Made by a program: the position numbers and the translations under genes. 64,000 nucleotides of DNA. Source: Paralithodes platypus. Lineage: Eukaryota > Arthropoda > Malacostraca > Decapoda > Lithodidae. Shown here piece by piece: positions 22,281-33,493 of this stretch. The stretch is taken from assembly GCA_032716605.1 (NCBI GenBank), contig CM064530.1, forward strand, positions 12,246,472 to 12,310,471, written 5' to 3'. How positions within the stretch are numbered: position 1 is the first letter of the stretch; each line of letters begins with the position of its first letter. The notes beneath the pieces were generated by a model. That model was not told where the DNA came from. It saw only the letters and a program-made list of their open reading frames with translations, and ran no database searches.

Positions 22281-22640
22281 GGTTCTACAGTGTACAGATA
22301 TATTTTTACAATGCACCTCTGAAAGGTTCTGATTTTTTACAGTGTACCTCTGAAAGGTTCTGATTTTTTAGTGTACCTCTGAAAGGCTCTGATTTTGTAC
22401 AGTTTACCTCTGAAAGGCTCTGATTTGTTACAGTGTACCTCTGAAAGGCTCTGATTTGTTACAGTGTACCTCTGAAAGGCTCTGATTTTTTACAGTGTAC
22501 CTCTGAAAGGCTCTGATTTGTTACAGTGTACCTCTGAAAGGCTCTGATTTTTTACAGTGTACCTCTGAAAGGCTCTGATTTTTTACAGTGTACAGACATA
22601 TTTGTACAGTGCACTTCTGATTGTTTACAGTGTACAGATA
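22281..22640. repeat. 30-bp tandem repeat, about 10 copies
   Basis: The unit is ACAGTGTACCTCTGAAAGGC followed by TCTGATTTTT, with TT/GT variation in the T-run. Degenerate outer copies carry TGTACAGATATATTT. It is non-coding. The region 22641-22992 has a GAAAGGATAGAA tract at 22790-22855 and nothing else. Confidence 0.9.
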
Positions 22641-22992
22641 TATGTTTTATAGTGTGTGTATGCAGTGCGCCGTCATCTGGGAAGGAAAATATATTCCCTC
22701 CCTGCAGATCTCAATCGCACGCCCGTCAAACCCACATTTCCTAAGCCATCACTTCCCCCCACTCAAAGGCTGTTGCGCAACCCTCTGAAGGATAGAAGAA
22801 AGAATAGAAGAAAGGATAGAAGAAAGGATAGAAAGGATAGAAGAAAGAGGAGGTAATAAAAGTCAGTTGGATTCTTCCTTAGGGCTCAAAGTTTTACGAG
22901 GTACAGTCACGACCCCTAATTTCTTTACCCCCATGGCTCAAGGAAAATCGAAGCCAGGGATGACGAAACGTTGGATGAGCGGACACGGTTAG

Positions 22993-23328
22993 TTAAGGGG
23001 AGATTTCCACTTGAGGGATTTTTTTCTTGACTCCTTTCTCCCTCATGTTTAGCCCCATTGCTTTTCTAATTTTAAGACGTTCGCCCCACTATTTTGACGA
23101 TTTTAAGAAGTTTCGACCCATTTCTGTCAATTTTAAGACCTTTCGTTCCATTTAGGTTTCGATTTTACCCTGGCGAGCGATAGCGAGCCTGTAATATAAG
23201 AGGAACCGGCTTTCAGCCGGGACATTTTTCTACCGAAAAATGTACAAATTTATCTTGAAAGAGGGTCAAGGGGGTGAAATTTTAAGATTGCTGGAGGAGT
23301 AGAAAACAAACTAGAAACCTCCCCTTAA
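22993..23328. mobile_element. Family A TTAA element, complete, inverted
   Basis: It is 336 bp between TTAA sites, opening TTAAGGGGAGATTTCCACTTGAGGG and closing AAACCTCCCCTTAA. The landmark appears as GGCGAGCGATAGCGAGCC, so this copy is inverted relative to 20976-21310 and closely similar to it. Confidence 0.88.
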
Positions 23329-23790
23329 ATAAATTAAGGAGTGAAAAACTAGTTCACAATGATGGCAAAGCAGTCCTTTACACATATGAAGAACAACGAC
23401 ATTGTCACTGCCTCCTACCACATAAACACAGTCATGGAGTTTGCCTGATAATATTGTCATTAAATCCAACACATTAACTATGACTTATAATTGTCCCATT
23501 ACCTTACTGTTTGTGGTAACTAAGGAATAGGTGGCAGGATATTACTACTAAAATAAATAGAAGAAGAACAGATAGTCTACCAGTCTACCAGTCTACAATC
23601 AACCAAGAACTATGTCTACCTACTCACGCCTACTTACATAATTCCCAGTTAAATTATCCTGTATCTTACATGTTGGAATCAGCAGCAGCATAAATCCGAA
23701 ATTGTTGTGTGTGTGAAGACAGCGACTACATCTTCAAAGAGCTACCCAAGACAGACCCTAAATCTTTAAAGAGCTACCCACGCCACAGGT

Positions 23791-24173
23791 TTAAGGGGGT
23801 AATGCTTGGTTTTTAGTATATATTGTATTATACAGTATATACTTATTTATATATGATTTAGTTTCCTCGCTATCCCTCCATCAAGCTTAGAAATACACCC
23901 CCTAGAACTCCCTTCAAGATAAATTTGTACATTTTTCGGTAGAAAAATGTCCAGGCCGAAGGTCGGTTTTTCTTAAAATGACAGGCTCGCTTTCGCTCGC
24001 CAGGAAAAAATCAACACCTAAATGGCGCGAAAGGTCTTAATATTGACAAAGAAATGGGGCGAAAGGTCTTAACATCGACAAACTAATGGAAGGAACGTCT
24101 TAACATTTTCAAAACTAATATGCTAAACACAAGGGAGAAGGAGGTCCAGAAAAAGCGAGTAGTACCCCCTTAA
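23791..24173. mobile_element. Family A element, 'GTAGTG/TAATG' subtype
   Basis: It begins TTAAGGGGGTAATGCTTGGT and ends GTAGTACCCCCTTAA, with the same central hairpins and CTCGCTTTCGCTCGCC. Copies with this end type also occur at 47709, 49597, 61459 and 63304. The segment 23329-23790 shows no gene. Confidence 0.85.
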
Positions 24174-24666
24174 CCAAATTCTACACTTCCTGAGTTCCTA
24201 TTCAGCTATTACCTCCAATTAATCATCACTTATATCCAGCCAAAATCAAGTTAACCTAATCAGTGACACGCCGAGCAGAGAATTCATCCCCCTTCATGTA
24301 CAACGGTAGTGGCAGACAGTGACAGACAGTGGCAGTGGTAGTGGCAGGCAGTAGCAGACAGTGGCAGTGGCAGTGGCAGAAAGTCTCCCATTTTGCTTTC
24401 GATTTCCTTGTAACCTGGAATTTCTTTTGGTTTCATGTTCATCACCATCATCTACTCTTTCGTCTCTCTGATAACCGCTGATAACCTATTTGTGCGTATT
24501 TCAACATTTTTGTTTTCGGTTAGGCCTATTTAAGGAAGTGAAGTGACCTGAAGGGAGTGAAGTGTTTTTAAAGTGAGATAAGTGTTTTTAAAGTGAGTTT
24601 AGTGTTTTTAAAGTGAATTAAGTGTTTTTAAGTGAGTGAAGTGATCTGAAGAAAGTGATCGTCACC

Positions 24667-25764
24667 ATGCCTCGTGCCTGTACGAACTGCGCCGGTAGGT
24701 TTGGTGCTTCCATGTTTGCTCCTGCCGATCCACAAGTCTGCCGACTCTGCCAGCAACGAGAGGATTTGACAGCAAAATTGGATGAAGCCCACAACAAGAT
24801 CACACCAGGAAGCTGGAATCACTCCAAGAGTTTGTAACACTCAACGTTGGAGTATCACTAACTCCAATTGTTTCAACTCCAGCATCCACCACCGCCCCAA
24901 CGTCATCTGCCAACAATCCAACACCTGCAGCAGATGCTTCTGACGAACCTGAGCCGACATCAAACCAGGACAGCCGGCCTGTTCACCTTAGTCTCTCCCC
25001 CACTCCTCGTGCAAGAAGCCTGCTAGCACGAACAGTACCAACCCCTCGCCCACGTTCTAACCACTCCTCTCCCCGACCTGTACGCAGAGACCCGCCACCA
25101 CAGGTTTCTGGATTTACACCAGTGAGGAACGGTGCACGGCCAACACAGAAAAGGTCTCATCTACCAGTCACAATGTCAAACAGATTTGAGATATTGGTAG
25201 AGATGGAAGACGAACCAGAAGAGACCAGGCTCGTTGGGGATTCCATCCTACGAGGACAGGTCGAAGAGTTCTGCGACAGAGTCCCAAATCGACGAAAAAG
25301 ATTTTGCATCCCAGGAGCTGGACTGGACGACATTGTGGAAGCCTTCGAAGATACCACAAAAGATGCAAATGAAAATACCCTTTTTGTCATCCATGCTGGT
25401 TCAAATGACGTCATGCGCACCAGATCCGAAGAGTTGATGGAGAAATATCGCAAGATGATCCAGCACTACAAAAACAAGTCAAGGAATATGATCATCTCAG
25501 GCATTCTCCCCAAGATCGACGCACCTGACAAATTCTACGACAAGGCCTTCAGCACAAATAGCCGACTAAAATATTTGTGTCTGAGGGAAGAAGTTGAATT
25601 CATCAACCTCTGGGACAACTTCTACAACCAGCCTACTCTGTTTCCGCAAGGATGGCACTCATCTAAACCCTGTGGGTTCAGCACGCATGGGTCGTCTCCT
25701 ACACGAAGCAGTCCGCAGCCATGGATCAAAAAACTCCATCCGAGAAGCAGCAGCAGTGACATAA
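24667..25764 (+). pseudogene. LINE ORF1: Cys motif, coiled coil, SGNH-esterase-like domain
   Basis: The start ATG at 24667 sits in CACCATG. The first residues have paired cysteines (CTNCAGRFG, CRLCQQRE) and lead into a short coiled coil. A frameshift near 24800-24812 moves the reading into the frame that carries a Ser/Thr/Pro-rich linker. The esterase-like domain then shows LVGDSILRG (nucleophile Ser at about 25242), GAGLDDI, and HAGSNDV (block III Asn). The block with D-G-x-H-L (DGTHLNPVG) is only found in another frame after about 25640, and that frame ends at TAA 25762-25764. So a second one-base change near 25640 splits the domain and creates an open frame into ORF2. Confidence 0.75.
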
Positions 25765-25847
25765 ATCATCCAACGCCAAGAAAAAAACAGAGGCAACCGA
25801 GGACCACCAGCGATAAGGACCGAAGACAGCGAGGACCGAGGACAGCC

Positions 25848-28727
25848 ATGAACATAAATGTAGATCCGACAAGAACCAAAAATATTATTAAAGAGCGTTC
25901 CGTGAGTTCTAAAATAACAAATTTAAAGGTTTTCTATGCAAACGCTCGTAGCATACGCAATAAATTTTCAGATTTAGAGGAGCTAGTGTTTACAGAAAAT
26001 TATGATGTGATTGGCATAACAGAATCTTGGCTCAATACAAAAGATAGAGACTTTTTAGCAGAGTATTCACTTCCCGGTTATGTAATGTTTGAGAAAAGCC
26101 GAATAAATCGAAATGGAGGTGGCGTTTTACTTTATATCAAAGAAAGTCTTAACCCTACCCTCTTGTCAAAACCTCAAATTGTGAACGTCGACACATCTTT
26201 TGTGCTAATAAAGAATAATAAAGGTACAAAAATAATACTTGCGTTAATATACAGACCTCCAGCTCAATCAGTGCAAACTGACCGAGAAATTTACGAACAA
26301 ATTGCAGATGTAAGTAACTCACAAGATACCGTAATTTTTGGCGACTTTAATTTACCTGTGACCAAGTGGGGCGATACTCTTACTTCACACTCCGGACATG
26401 ACTTGTATACGAACTTGCAAGAGAGTTCGCTTTATCAATTTGTTCTAACGCCGACCCGTGGTAATAACGTTCTTGACATTGTACTTGCAACAAAAGAAGA
26501 ATTAATAGAGAATTTGAATGTTGGTGATGAATTCAGTAACAGCAACCATCGTACGATAACTTTCACTTTAAAGTTTACTAGTAACGAACCAAATAGTAGC
26601 ATCGAAAAAGTCCCTAATTTCAAGAAAGCAAACTTCCATAAACTTAGAGCTATGTTTAAAGAAACTGACAGGAGCTTTTTAATTAACAATAACGACATAA
26701 ATACATCTTGGAAGTTATTCGAAACCACTTACCTAAAAGCAGTGCAAGACTGCATACCATCGAAAATACTGCGTCCAGGCCATAATAATAAGCCCAAATG
26801 GTGGAATAAAGATATTTCAAACTGCCTGCTTGCTAAAAAAATTGCTAATGATAGATTAAAATCCTCACAAAATGACGAAGAACGGGTGAAATTTGTAGAG
26901 CTACGACGCAAAGCCAAAAAGTTAATTAAGCAAAGTAAAAAGACCTTAGAGTTACATATTGCGAATCAAAGTAAAACAAACCCGAAAGAATTCTATAGTT
27001 ATATCAGAAAGAAAAAAGTAGTTACTTCAACTGTTGGACCGTTAGTCGATGAAAATGGAGAATACACCAAAGACGAAGTACAAATGAGTAATGCCCTCAA
27101 TACCTTCTTTGCATCAGTTTTTACAACAGAAGACCTCAGTGATATCCCTACACCATCGCCGATTCAGATTGATAATTCAGATGTTCTAAGCAATATCACC
27201 GTTACAGAGAGAGAAGTATTGAATTGTTTAGATAAACTCAAGGTAAATAAAACGCCTGGACCTGATACAATCTCGCCTAGAGTTCTAAAGGAAGCTAAGG
27301 ATGAGCTCTCCAAACCACTGACATTACTATTCAATAAATCCTTGCAGTCTGGAACTATGCCTGATCAGTGGAAGCTAGCCAACGTAACACCGATATTCAA
27401 AAAAGGCAGCAAATCCCTACCCAGTAACTATTGTCCAATTAGCTTAACCTCAGTTGTATGTAAAATGCTAGAAACGGTCATACGAGACAGACTCGTAAAT
27501 CACTTAGAGGAAAATAACATACTTAAAGATACTCAACACGGCTTTCGTAAAAAACGTTCCTGTTTAACAAACCTCTTAGACTTCTTCCACGATATCCTCA
27601 ACCTCTACGATGAGAGTAAAGCTGTAGATATTATATACCTTGATTTTCAAAAGGCCTTTGACAAAGTTCCCCACAAACGTTTACTGCTAAAACTAAAAGC
27701 TCATGGAATACAAGACGGTGTGTTGAAATGGATAGAAAATTGGCTCAGCAACAGAAAGCAAAGAATAGTCATAAACGGTAAGGCATCTAAATGGACCAAT
27801 GTAAGTAGCGGGGTACCCCAGGGATCGGTACTAGGTCCAATTCTCTTTCTAATTTACATCAACGACATAGATGAGGGTCTCACCTGTACAATCTCAAAAT
27901 TTGCTGACGATACAAAAATTGCAAATAGCGTACTCTCAAAAGAACAAGTTGACGATATGCAACACAATCTAGATAAATTGTCATGTTGGGCCCAAATTTG
28001 GCAAATGAGTTTCAATGCGGATAAATGTAAAGTACTACATATCGGATACCTAAATGAGAAAGCAAACTATTCGATGAATGGCACTCATCTTAAGAATGTA
28101 AACAGAGAAACCGATCTGGGAGTAACAATATCGAGTAACCTAAAACCGAGTCAACAATGTTCAGAAGTTGTTAAGAAGGCAAACAAAATAATTGGCTTTA
28201 TAGGCAGGTCATTTGAGCATAAATCCAAAGAAGTTATCCTAACCCTTTACAATTCCTTAGTCCGCCCTCTTCTGGAATACTGCGTTCAATCCTGGTGCCC
28301 TTATTACCAAAAAGATATAAACAAGCTAGAACGAGTTCAACGTAGAGTTACCAAAATGATACCTAGCCTAAAGAACAAACCATACGAAGAGCGTCTTAGA
28401 GAATTAAAATCTATTTCCTTTAACCCAGCGCAGATTAAGAGGTGACTTAATTAAAGTGTTCAAAATCATCAAAGGCATCGACAATATGGACTGTAGTAAG
28501 TACTTCACTATCGACCAATCTAATTACACGCGGGGAAACGGTTGCAAAATTATTGGTAAATCTTTAACTCACACGAATCTAAGAATTTCTTCTTCAATCG
28601 AGTTGTCAACTTGTGGAATGGGCTTCCCCGAAACGTTATAGACTGCATCACCGTTGATTCATTTAAACTCCGCCTAGACAAATATCTCGCATCAAACCCG
28701 CGACTGACTGCGTTTGTAAATGAATAA
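25848..28727 (+). pseudogene. LINE ORF2: endonuclease and reverse transcriptase
   Basis: The endonuclease motifs in order are FYANARSIRNK, GITESWL, LALIYRPP, IFGDFNLP, LDIVLAT and SNSNHRTI. In the last, the expected S-D-H has Asn instead of Asp (AAC at 26544). The reverse transcriptase has KTPGPDTISPRVLK, NVTPIFKKGS, LDFQKAFDKVPH, SGVPQGSVLGPILFLIYIND and the catalytic FADD (27900-27911). The long frame stops at 28443-28445. A shift restores RLRGDLIKVFKIIKG, and a second shift near 28565 restores NFFFNRVVNLWNGLP and ends with TAA at 28725-28727. This activity would nick target DNA and prime reverse transcription; the copy here is inactive. Confidence 0.85.
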
Positions 28728-28933
28728 CTTTATTTTATCCCCCCCTCAGTTACTAACCCATCTGTCCCCTACTAACTTCCTAATCCTGCCACGGATATTA
28801 GTTCCAGGGCAGTAATTCCCTTTCCAATGTTCCCTTACCCACTCTAAACCACTGTTTGGACACTTGATCCTCAGTGTTTTGGAGGACAAGCAACCTAGAA
28901 GGGTCACTAGACCTATTGTTGCTTGATTTCCTT

Positions 28934-28971
<38 letters not shown>

Positions 28972-28985
28972 GTCTTAGTCGAACC

Positions 28986-29225
28986 GTGAATAATTAATTA
29001 ACTCCATGCAACACACCTGGCACCTCCAAACTCTGTGAACGCATAAGACAAACCTCCTGTACTTGCCTGTTTATTATATTATATTTAATACATTTCTAGT
29101 TACAGCATTGCAGTACAAAGCTATGGAATTTCTACAGAGATGCCAAAGCCAGTCACCTTTCACTCTTTTATTTCAAGGGACTGGAGTTTTCGAAAAGGGG
29201 CTCCGGTCCTGACGTTATTTTTGAC
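28986..29225. other. Spacer after the LINE
   Basis: I recognise no element or exon here. Confidence 0.5.
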
Positions 29226-29439
29226 TTAACCCTTTGAGTACCAGCGACGTGTGTTACATTTATTATAGCCATACGTAGACGATATTATGCAGCTCAGGAA
29301 GGATCTGTGGTAGTTAAAAAGGTTGGTTGGTATAGTTTGAAGCCTTATTATTGCTAGAGGTCCTTCCTAAGCTGAATAAAATCGTCTAATAGTTGCCAGA
29401 ATAGGATGAAAAGGACGTCCCTGGTACTGTACGGGTTAA
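29226..29439. mobile_element. Family D TTAA element, complete
   Basis: It opens TTAACCCTTTGAGTACCAGC and closes GTACTGTACGGGTTAA. The arms 'tacgtagacgatattatgcagctcaggaaggatc' and 'ggtccttcctaagctgaataaaatcgtc' are inverted repeats. Confidence 0.85.
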
Positions 29440-29667
29440 GTGTGTTGGCTTAATAATCCAGAAGGGATGATAGCCTCTGAAGTCCTATTAACTTCTATGT
29501 CACTCTTGTTTTATGTATTGTTCGTGACTATACCCTCTGAGAACAGGCGTTTTCATCTGTTTATCCACCCACCTATCTATCCACTCACCTTCTTAATCCT
29601 TTGTTGTGTGATAATAGGTTCTATTCTGAGTAGATGCACAGTCTCGGTGTACCTGCCGAAAAGGGCT

Positions 29668-29998
29668 TTAAGGGGAGATGTGCCGTTTTTCTGGTCCCCT
29701 TTCTTCCTCATGCTTATCCCCATTAGTTTTGAAATTTTAAGATATTTGCCCCATTAGTTTGTCGATTTTAAGATCTTTCGCCCCATTTCGTTGTCAATAC
29801 TAAGGCCTTTCGTGCCATTTAGGTGTTGGTTTTTTTTTCTTGCCGAGCGATAGCGAGCCTGTATTTGAAGAGGAATCGACCTTCGGCCGGAACATTTTTC
29901 TACCGAAAAATTTACAAATTTATATCGAAGGGGGGTCTTGTGGGTGTTTTTTTAAAGTTTGATAGCGGTTTAGAGAGCAAACTAAACCCCCTCCTTAA
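29668..29998. mobile_element. Family A TTAA element, complete
   Basis: It is 331 bp, opening TTAAGGGGAGATGTGCCG. The landmark is GCCGAGCGATAGCGAGCC, with the hairpin ACATTTTTCTACCGAAAAAT. It ends CCCCCTCCTTAA. It lies in the receptor intron near the TM5 exon. Confidence 0.85.
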
Positions 29999-30100
29999 AC
30001 CATTGAGCCGAACCAGTAAATTATGCTGCACAATACCGTCTGAGCTCCCTTATAAGTAAGATGAAAATGGCCAGCTGAAATCTTATATTAAGCACCACCG

Positions 30101-30183
30101 TTCTTCACTGACCTTTGGAATCTCCGGTGTTCTGCGAGATCTCCCAGAGTATCCTGAAGTTTACGATAATGATATGTAAAGTA
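30101..30183 (-). pseudogene. Partial duplicate of the TM5 exon 3' end with its donor
   Basis: The minus strand gives IIIVNFRILWEISQNTGDSK followed by a donor AAAG|GTCAGT. It matches the last 65 or so bases of the real exon (IIIVYFRILWEISQNSRDSK, then AAAG|GTCCGT) with a handful of substitutions. It has no TM5 start and no clear acceptor. It lies downstream of the real exon in transcription order. The adjoining 'taagatgaaaat-NNccagctga' motif also occurs twice (30057 and 30181), so this is a local duplication. Confidence 0.8.
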
Positions 30184-30369
30184 AGATGAAAATAACCAGC
30201 TGATATATTATTATAGGCTATTCTGGCTCTGTCTTGAGTCCCCCCAAAAAAAAAAACAACAACACAAAAAACAAAGGAAAAGAGGGAAAAACAAAGACAA
30301 ACAAAATAGGAAAAGTGGGGATTGGGCCTGAGTGTATAAATAGATAGATAGACACTGTTCTCCACGGAC

Positions 30370-30574
30370 CTTTGGAATCTCTGGAGTTCTGCGAGATCTC
30401 CCAGAGTATCCTGAAGTAGACGATGATGATGACGACCAAGGGCAGGAAGTACATGGCCGCCAGACAGAACACGTTGTAGGTCACTTCCTCCGCCAGGGTC
30501 CGGAAGAACCCGAACGTCACGCACTGTTGGAAGTTCGCGAAGTCTGGATGCGAGTCCAGGTGGAAGATCACACT
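30370..30574 (-). CDS. Neuropeptide GPCR, exon with ECL2 and TM5
   Basis: The acceptor is CATCCTTGTAG and the donor AAAG|GTCCGT. It is 205 bp, entering in phase 0 and leaving with 1 base. The peptide starts SVIFHLDSHPDFANFQQCVT, the second extracellular loop with the Cys that normally pairs with TM3. TM5 follows (VFCLAAMYFLPLVVIIIVYF) and then RILWEISQNSRDSK. The LPQ-SVIFH and FQQCVTFGFF patterns are characteristic of AKH/ACP/corazonin-type receptors. Joining to the TM4 exon gives a continuous SLPQ-SVIFH. Confidence 0.9.
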
Positions 30575-30625
30575 CTACAAGGATGAGAAAGGAGGATGTA
30601 GTCGGTGAAATGAAGAAGTAATTAC

Positions 30626-30835
30626 AGATTGGCCTGATGAAGCTATTATAATGTAAAACTTGCAAAATAAACAAACCAAAACGTATACGAACACAGTAAA
30701 ATGACAAAACAACTAATCCAAATCGCTATGTGGAAACAACACATTAAGTAAAATAATAATTTATAAATAAAAGACACTATATGCGAAACGTTGTCAAATA
30801 AAGTGCTCTTCCTCACATGGTGTTTATTTTCAAGT
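30626..30835 (+). repeat. Penelope-like hammerhead-type end, split by an insertion
   Basis: GGCCTGATGAAGCTAT (30631-30646) and, after about 130 bases, ATATGCGAAACGTTGTCAAA followed by TAAAGTGCTCTTCCTCACAT match the two halves of the minus-strand copy at 22150-22235. The GAAAC core box is intact here but is separated from CTGATGA by the insertion. Confidence 0.45.
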
Positions 30836-30884
30836 AATTACATGCTTGATATTATCGTACTCGAAATCGTCTAGTTGAGATGAG

Positions 30885-30975
30885 TGAGCCTGTCATTTTA
30901 GGAGGAACCGGCCATTTTTCTACGGAAAAATGTACAAATTCATCTTGAAGGGGGCTCTTTTTTTTTTTTTTTTTT

Positions 30976-31018
<43 letters not shown>

Positions 31019-31045
31019 CTTGATGGAGGTCTAGGGAGGAAACTA
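30885..31045. mobile_element. Family A fragment with a poly-T tract
   Basis: It retains 'gagcctgtcattttaggagg', 'catttttctacggaaaaatg' and 'gcttgatggaggtctaggga'. The usual short T-run has expanded to a poly-T stretch at about 30957-31014. The left end is missing. Confidence 0.75.
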
Positions 31046-31097
31046 AAATAATAATACAAATATAAACAAATTATCAAATATATACGCCCATCCCCGA

Positions 31098-31304
31098 TTA
31101 ACCCCATCTGTCTTTTTAACTTTTTTCTGGCTATTGTTAAATTATTTTCTTCAGTTTATAAAAGGCCTCCAGCAATTAACAGGCTTCAAACGTTCTCACT
31201 TAACCCTTTTTAATACCAAAGTTCCTTCTTAGACTGCACACAATTATCTAAATATAGCTAAATTACAATAATTAAAAAGATGTCGCCGGTACAGAGGGGG
31301 TTAA
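31098..31304. mobile_element. Family D TTAA element, complete
   Basis: It opens TTAACCCCATCTGTCTTTTT and closes GTCGCCGGTACAGAGGGGGTTAA. The middle has 'cctccagcaattaacaggct' and 'agttccttcttagactgcac', shared with 51956-52174. Confidence 0.8.
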
Positions 31305-32300
31305 CAGGGCCCATCAATACCCTTTAATATTTGTTCTATTTATTTATGTGTTGATCTTGGAAGGCTTCGTTAAGCAAATATTAACGTTTGAATGAGATCA
31401 ACAGCCAATTGTGTCCCATTTCAAGAGATTGATCACGAAACTCGAACACTAAACCCGCATATGTAAAGACGCCTATTATCAAACCGAAAACTATGAAAGA
31501 ACAAAATTAATAGCCCACAGGTAATTGCAACTTTATTTCTGGAAATCTTTTTTGGTAGTTTGTTGATTTAAGCAAGAATCGAGCTATCAAAAAAATCTAC
31601 CTATAGTTTAATTCCCGATACCAAAGCAATGGATCCCAGAAATGTTGCCAGGGAAATTTAGCCGACAGAAAAATGGCGATAGATGCTTTTATGAGGTGAC
31701 ATTTGTTGGAAATATATGAACATGTTTATTGCTTGCAAAAACGGTTCACTTGCCACTTTTCCCAGCATATTCCCCTTTATATATTTATCGTAGTTCATAT
31801 TCTGCTTCAGCGAATAGAGATAGTTATTTTCTACATATATCGGGTTCGCAAACTGCCATGGAGATAGGTTATTTACATTGCAATATTATTTAAGTGGGTT
31901 TTTTTTTTTGTGTGGGTGTGGATGTGTGTGTGTGTGTGTGTGATTATTATAGTTGTATTGTTTGTTTGATGGATTGTGTGTGTGTATGTGAGAGAGAGAG
32001 GGAGAGGGAGATAGAGTAAGAGAGAGAGAGAGAGATAGCTCATTGTTCGTTGTGTTGTGTCTGTTTATTAAGATAATAATGCATAGTACATATAACCACA
32101 ATCGATAAAACGACAACAATATTACACTCAAAATAATAATAATGATAATATAAATAATACTAATAATGGTAATACTGAATATTATCATTAGTGATAGTAA
32201 AAAGTTAGTGCCTATCTTTTACTTCATGAATAAATTATTGACTACGAGAAGAATGCACTACTAATAATATCGTCTAGTGTTCACCATTACGCAATTAACT
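31305..32300. other. Non-coding with short microsatellites
   Basis: I see no exon. T-run, TG and GA repeats lie at 31896-32035, with ATA-rich sequence after that. Confidence 0.55.
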
Positions 32301-32317
32301 AATATATATATATATTG

Positions 32318-32412
<95 letters not shown>
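32300..32412. repeat. (TA)n then (CT)n microsatellite
   Basis: A short TA block is followed by about 46 CT units. Confidence 0.95.
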
Positions 32413-32416
<4 letters not shown>

Positions 32417-32729
32417 TCCGAATCTCTCTGTATGTGTAGATACTGTAGATACAGTAAATAAAGAGGCGACATATACATTTGCCAGATATCTAAATGAACT
32501 CCGAAGTAAATTATTGACATATAAGTAAATAGAGACGTAAAGTATTATTGGTACGGATATGCCGACAGACAATACGCACCAAAAATATATATTGTTTGAA
32601 AGGGAACAATATCGGGGGAAGTTAAACTGACAGCGACACCACTCAATGTATTTGTTGGATTATGGTCCATGAAAAATACACCCTTCCAATAGCAGCTAAA
32701 ACTTTATTATTTTCACTGGGAACAAGTTA

Positions 32730-33493
32730 AAATGGACCCCCAACTAATTCGGCCACACCCTAACTGTCCACACTCCAAACAGGACTCAACTTACACGCAA
32801 ATAGATAAATTATTATGTTCCCTCCACCAACCGACTTTACTCCTGAAAAAAAGGCCTAGCTCCAAAACACCCATATCCAAAACTACTGCAACTAAAATGG
32901 CCACAACCAAAGCGACCATAGCAGAACAGCCATAGTCAAAATATACACAAATAACAGACCCAAACTAGAACGGCCACAACTAGATCAGCCTCAACTAAAA
33001 TTGCCAATACCACAACGGCCACAATTAAAACATCCACAACCGCAAAGGCCAAAACTAAAATGGCCACAACCACAACGGCCTCTACTAAAGCAACCACAAC
33101 CACAACAACCAAAGCTAAAATTACCAATACCACAACGGCCCCAACTAAATCACCCACAACCACAACATCCCCAACTTAAACGGCTTCAACGAAAACGCCC
33201 GCAACCACAATGGCCACAACTAAAACAACCGCAACAGCCCCAAATATCATGACCACAACCACAACGACCAAAACTAAAATGCCCACAACCACAACCACAA
33301 TGGCCACAACTAAAACAACCGCAACAGCCCCAAATATCATGGCCACAACCACAACGACCACAACTAAAATGCCCACAACCACAACCACAATGGCCACAAC
33401 TAAAACAACCGCAACAGCCCCATATATCATGGCCACAACCACAATGGCCATAACTAAAATGCCCACAACCAGAACGGGGGGGGGGGGGGGGGG
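32730..33493. repeat. Degenerate 'CCACAAC-CACAA-GGCC-ACTAAAA' repeat with a 90-bp sub-array
   Basis: From about 32890, imperfect 9-24 bp units of CCACAACCACAACGGCC and ACTAAAAT recur. At 33209-33478 a 90-bp unit is repeated three times, which is 30 codons starting MATTKTTATAPNIM. The plus (Thr-rich) and minus (Val/Ala-rich) frames are both open because of composition. A G-run at 33476-33493 ends it. Confidence 0.85.

Larger units (their letters stand above)
24290..28985 (+). mobile_element. CR1-like LINE, nearly full length
   Basis: It consists of a 5' region with GGCAGT repeats (24300-24380) and tandem 'agtgtttttaaagtgag' units (24560-24640), ORF1 (24667-25764), ORF2 (25848-28727), a 3' region and a CT microsatellite at 28937-28970. 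ORF1 has a Cys motif and an SGNH-esterase-like domain; ORF2 has endonuclease and reverse transcriptase. This is the CR1 group layout. It sits in the receptor intron in the opposite orientation. At least four frame disruptions show it is no longer active, but the rest is well preserved, so the insertion is fairly recent. A related 3' tail lies at about 40072-40150. Confidence 0.85.

Noticed and set aside
22656..22856. 66-codon basic open frame
   Set aside because: The Lys/Arg end derives from a GAAAGGATAGAA repeat. There is no conserved start or domain.
25122..28445. A novel esterase-endonuclease-reverse transcriptase fusion protein
   Set aside because: The missing esterase block and a normal ORF1 stop are present in the adjacent frame. 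One extra base near 25640 explains the fusion.
28456..28641. Separate small gene after the LINE
   Set aside because: It is the continuation of LINE ORF2 after a frameshift (GDLIKVFKIIKG).
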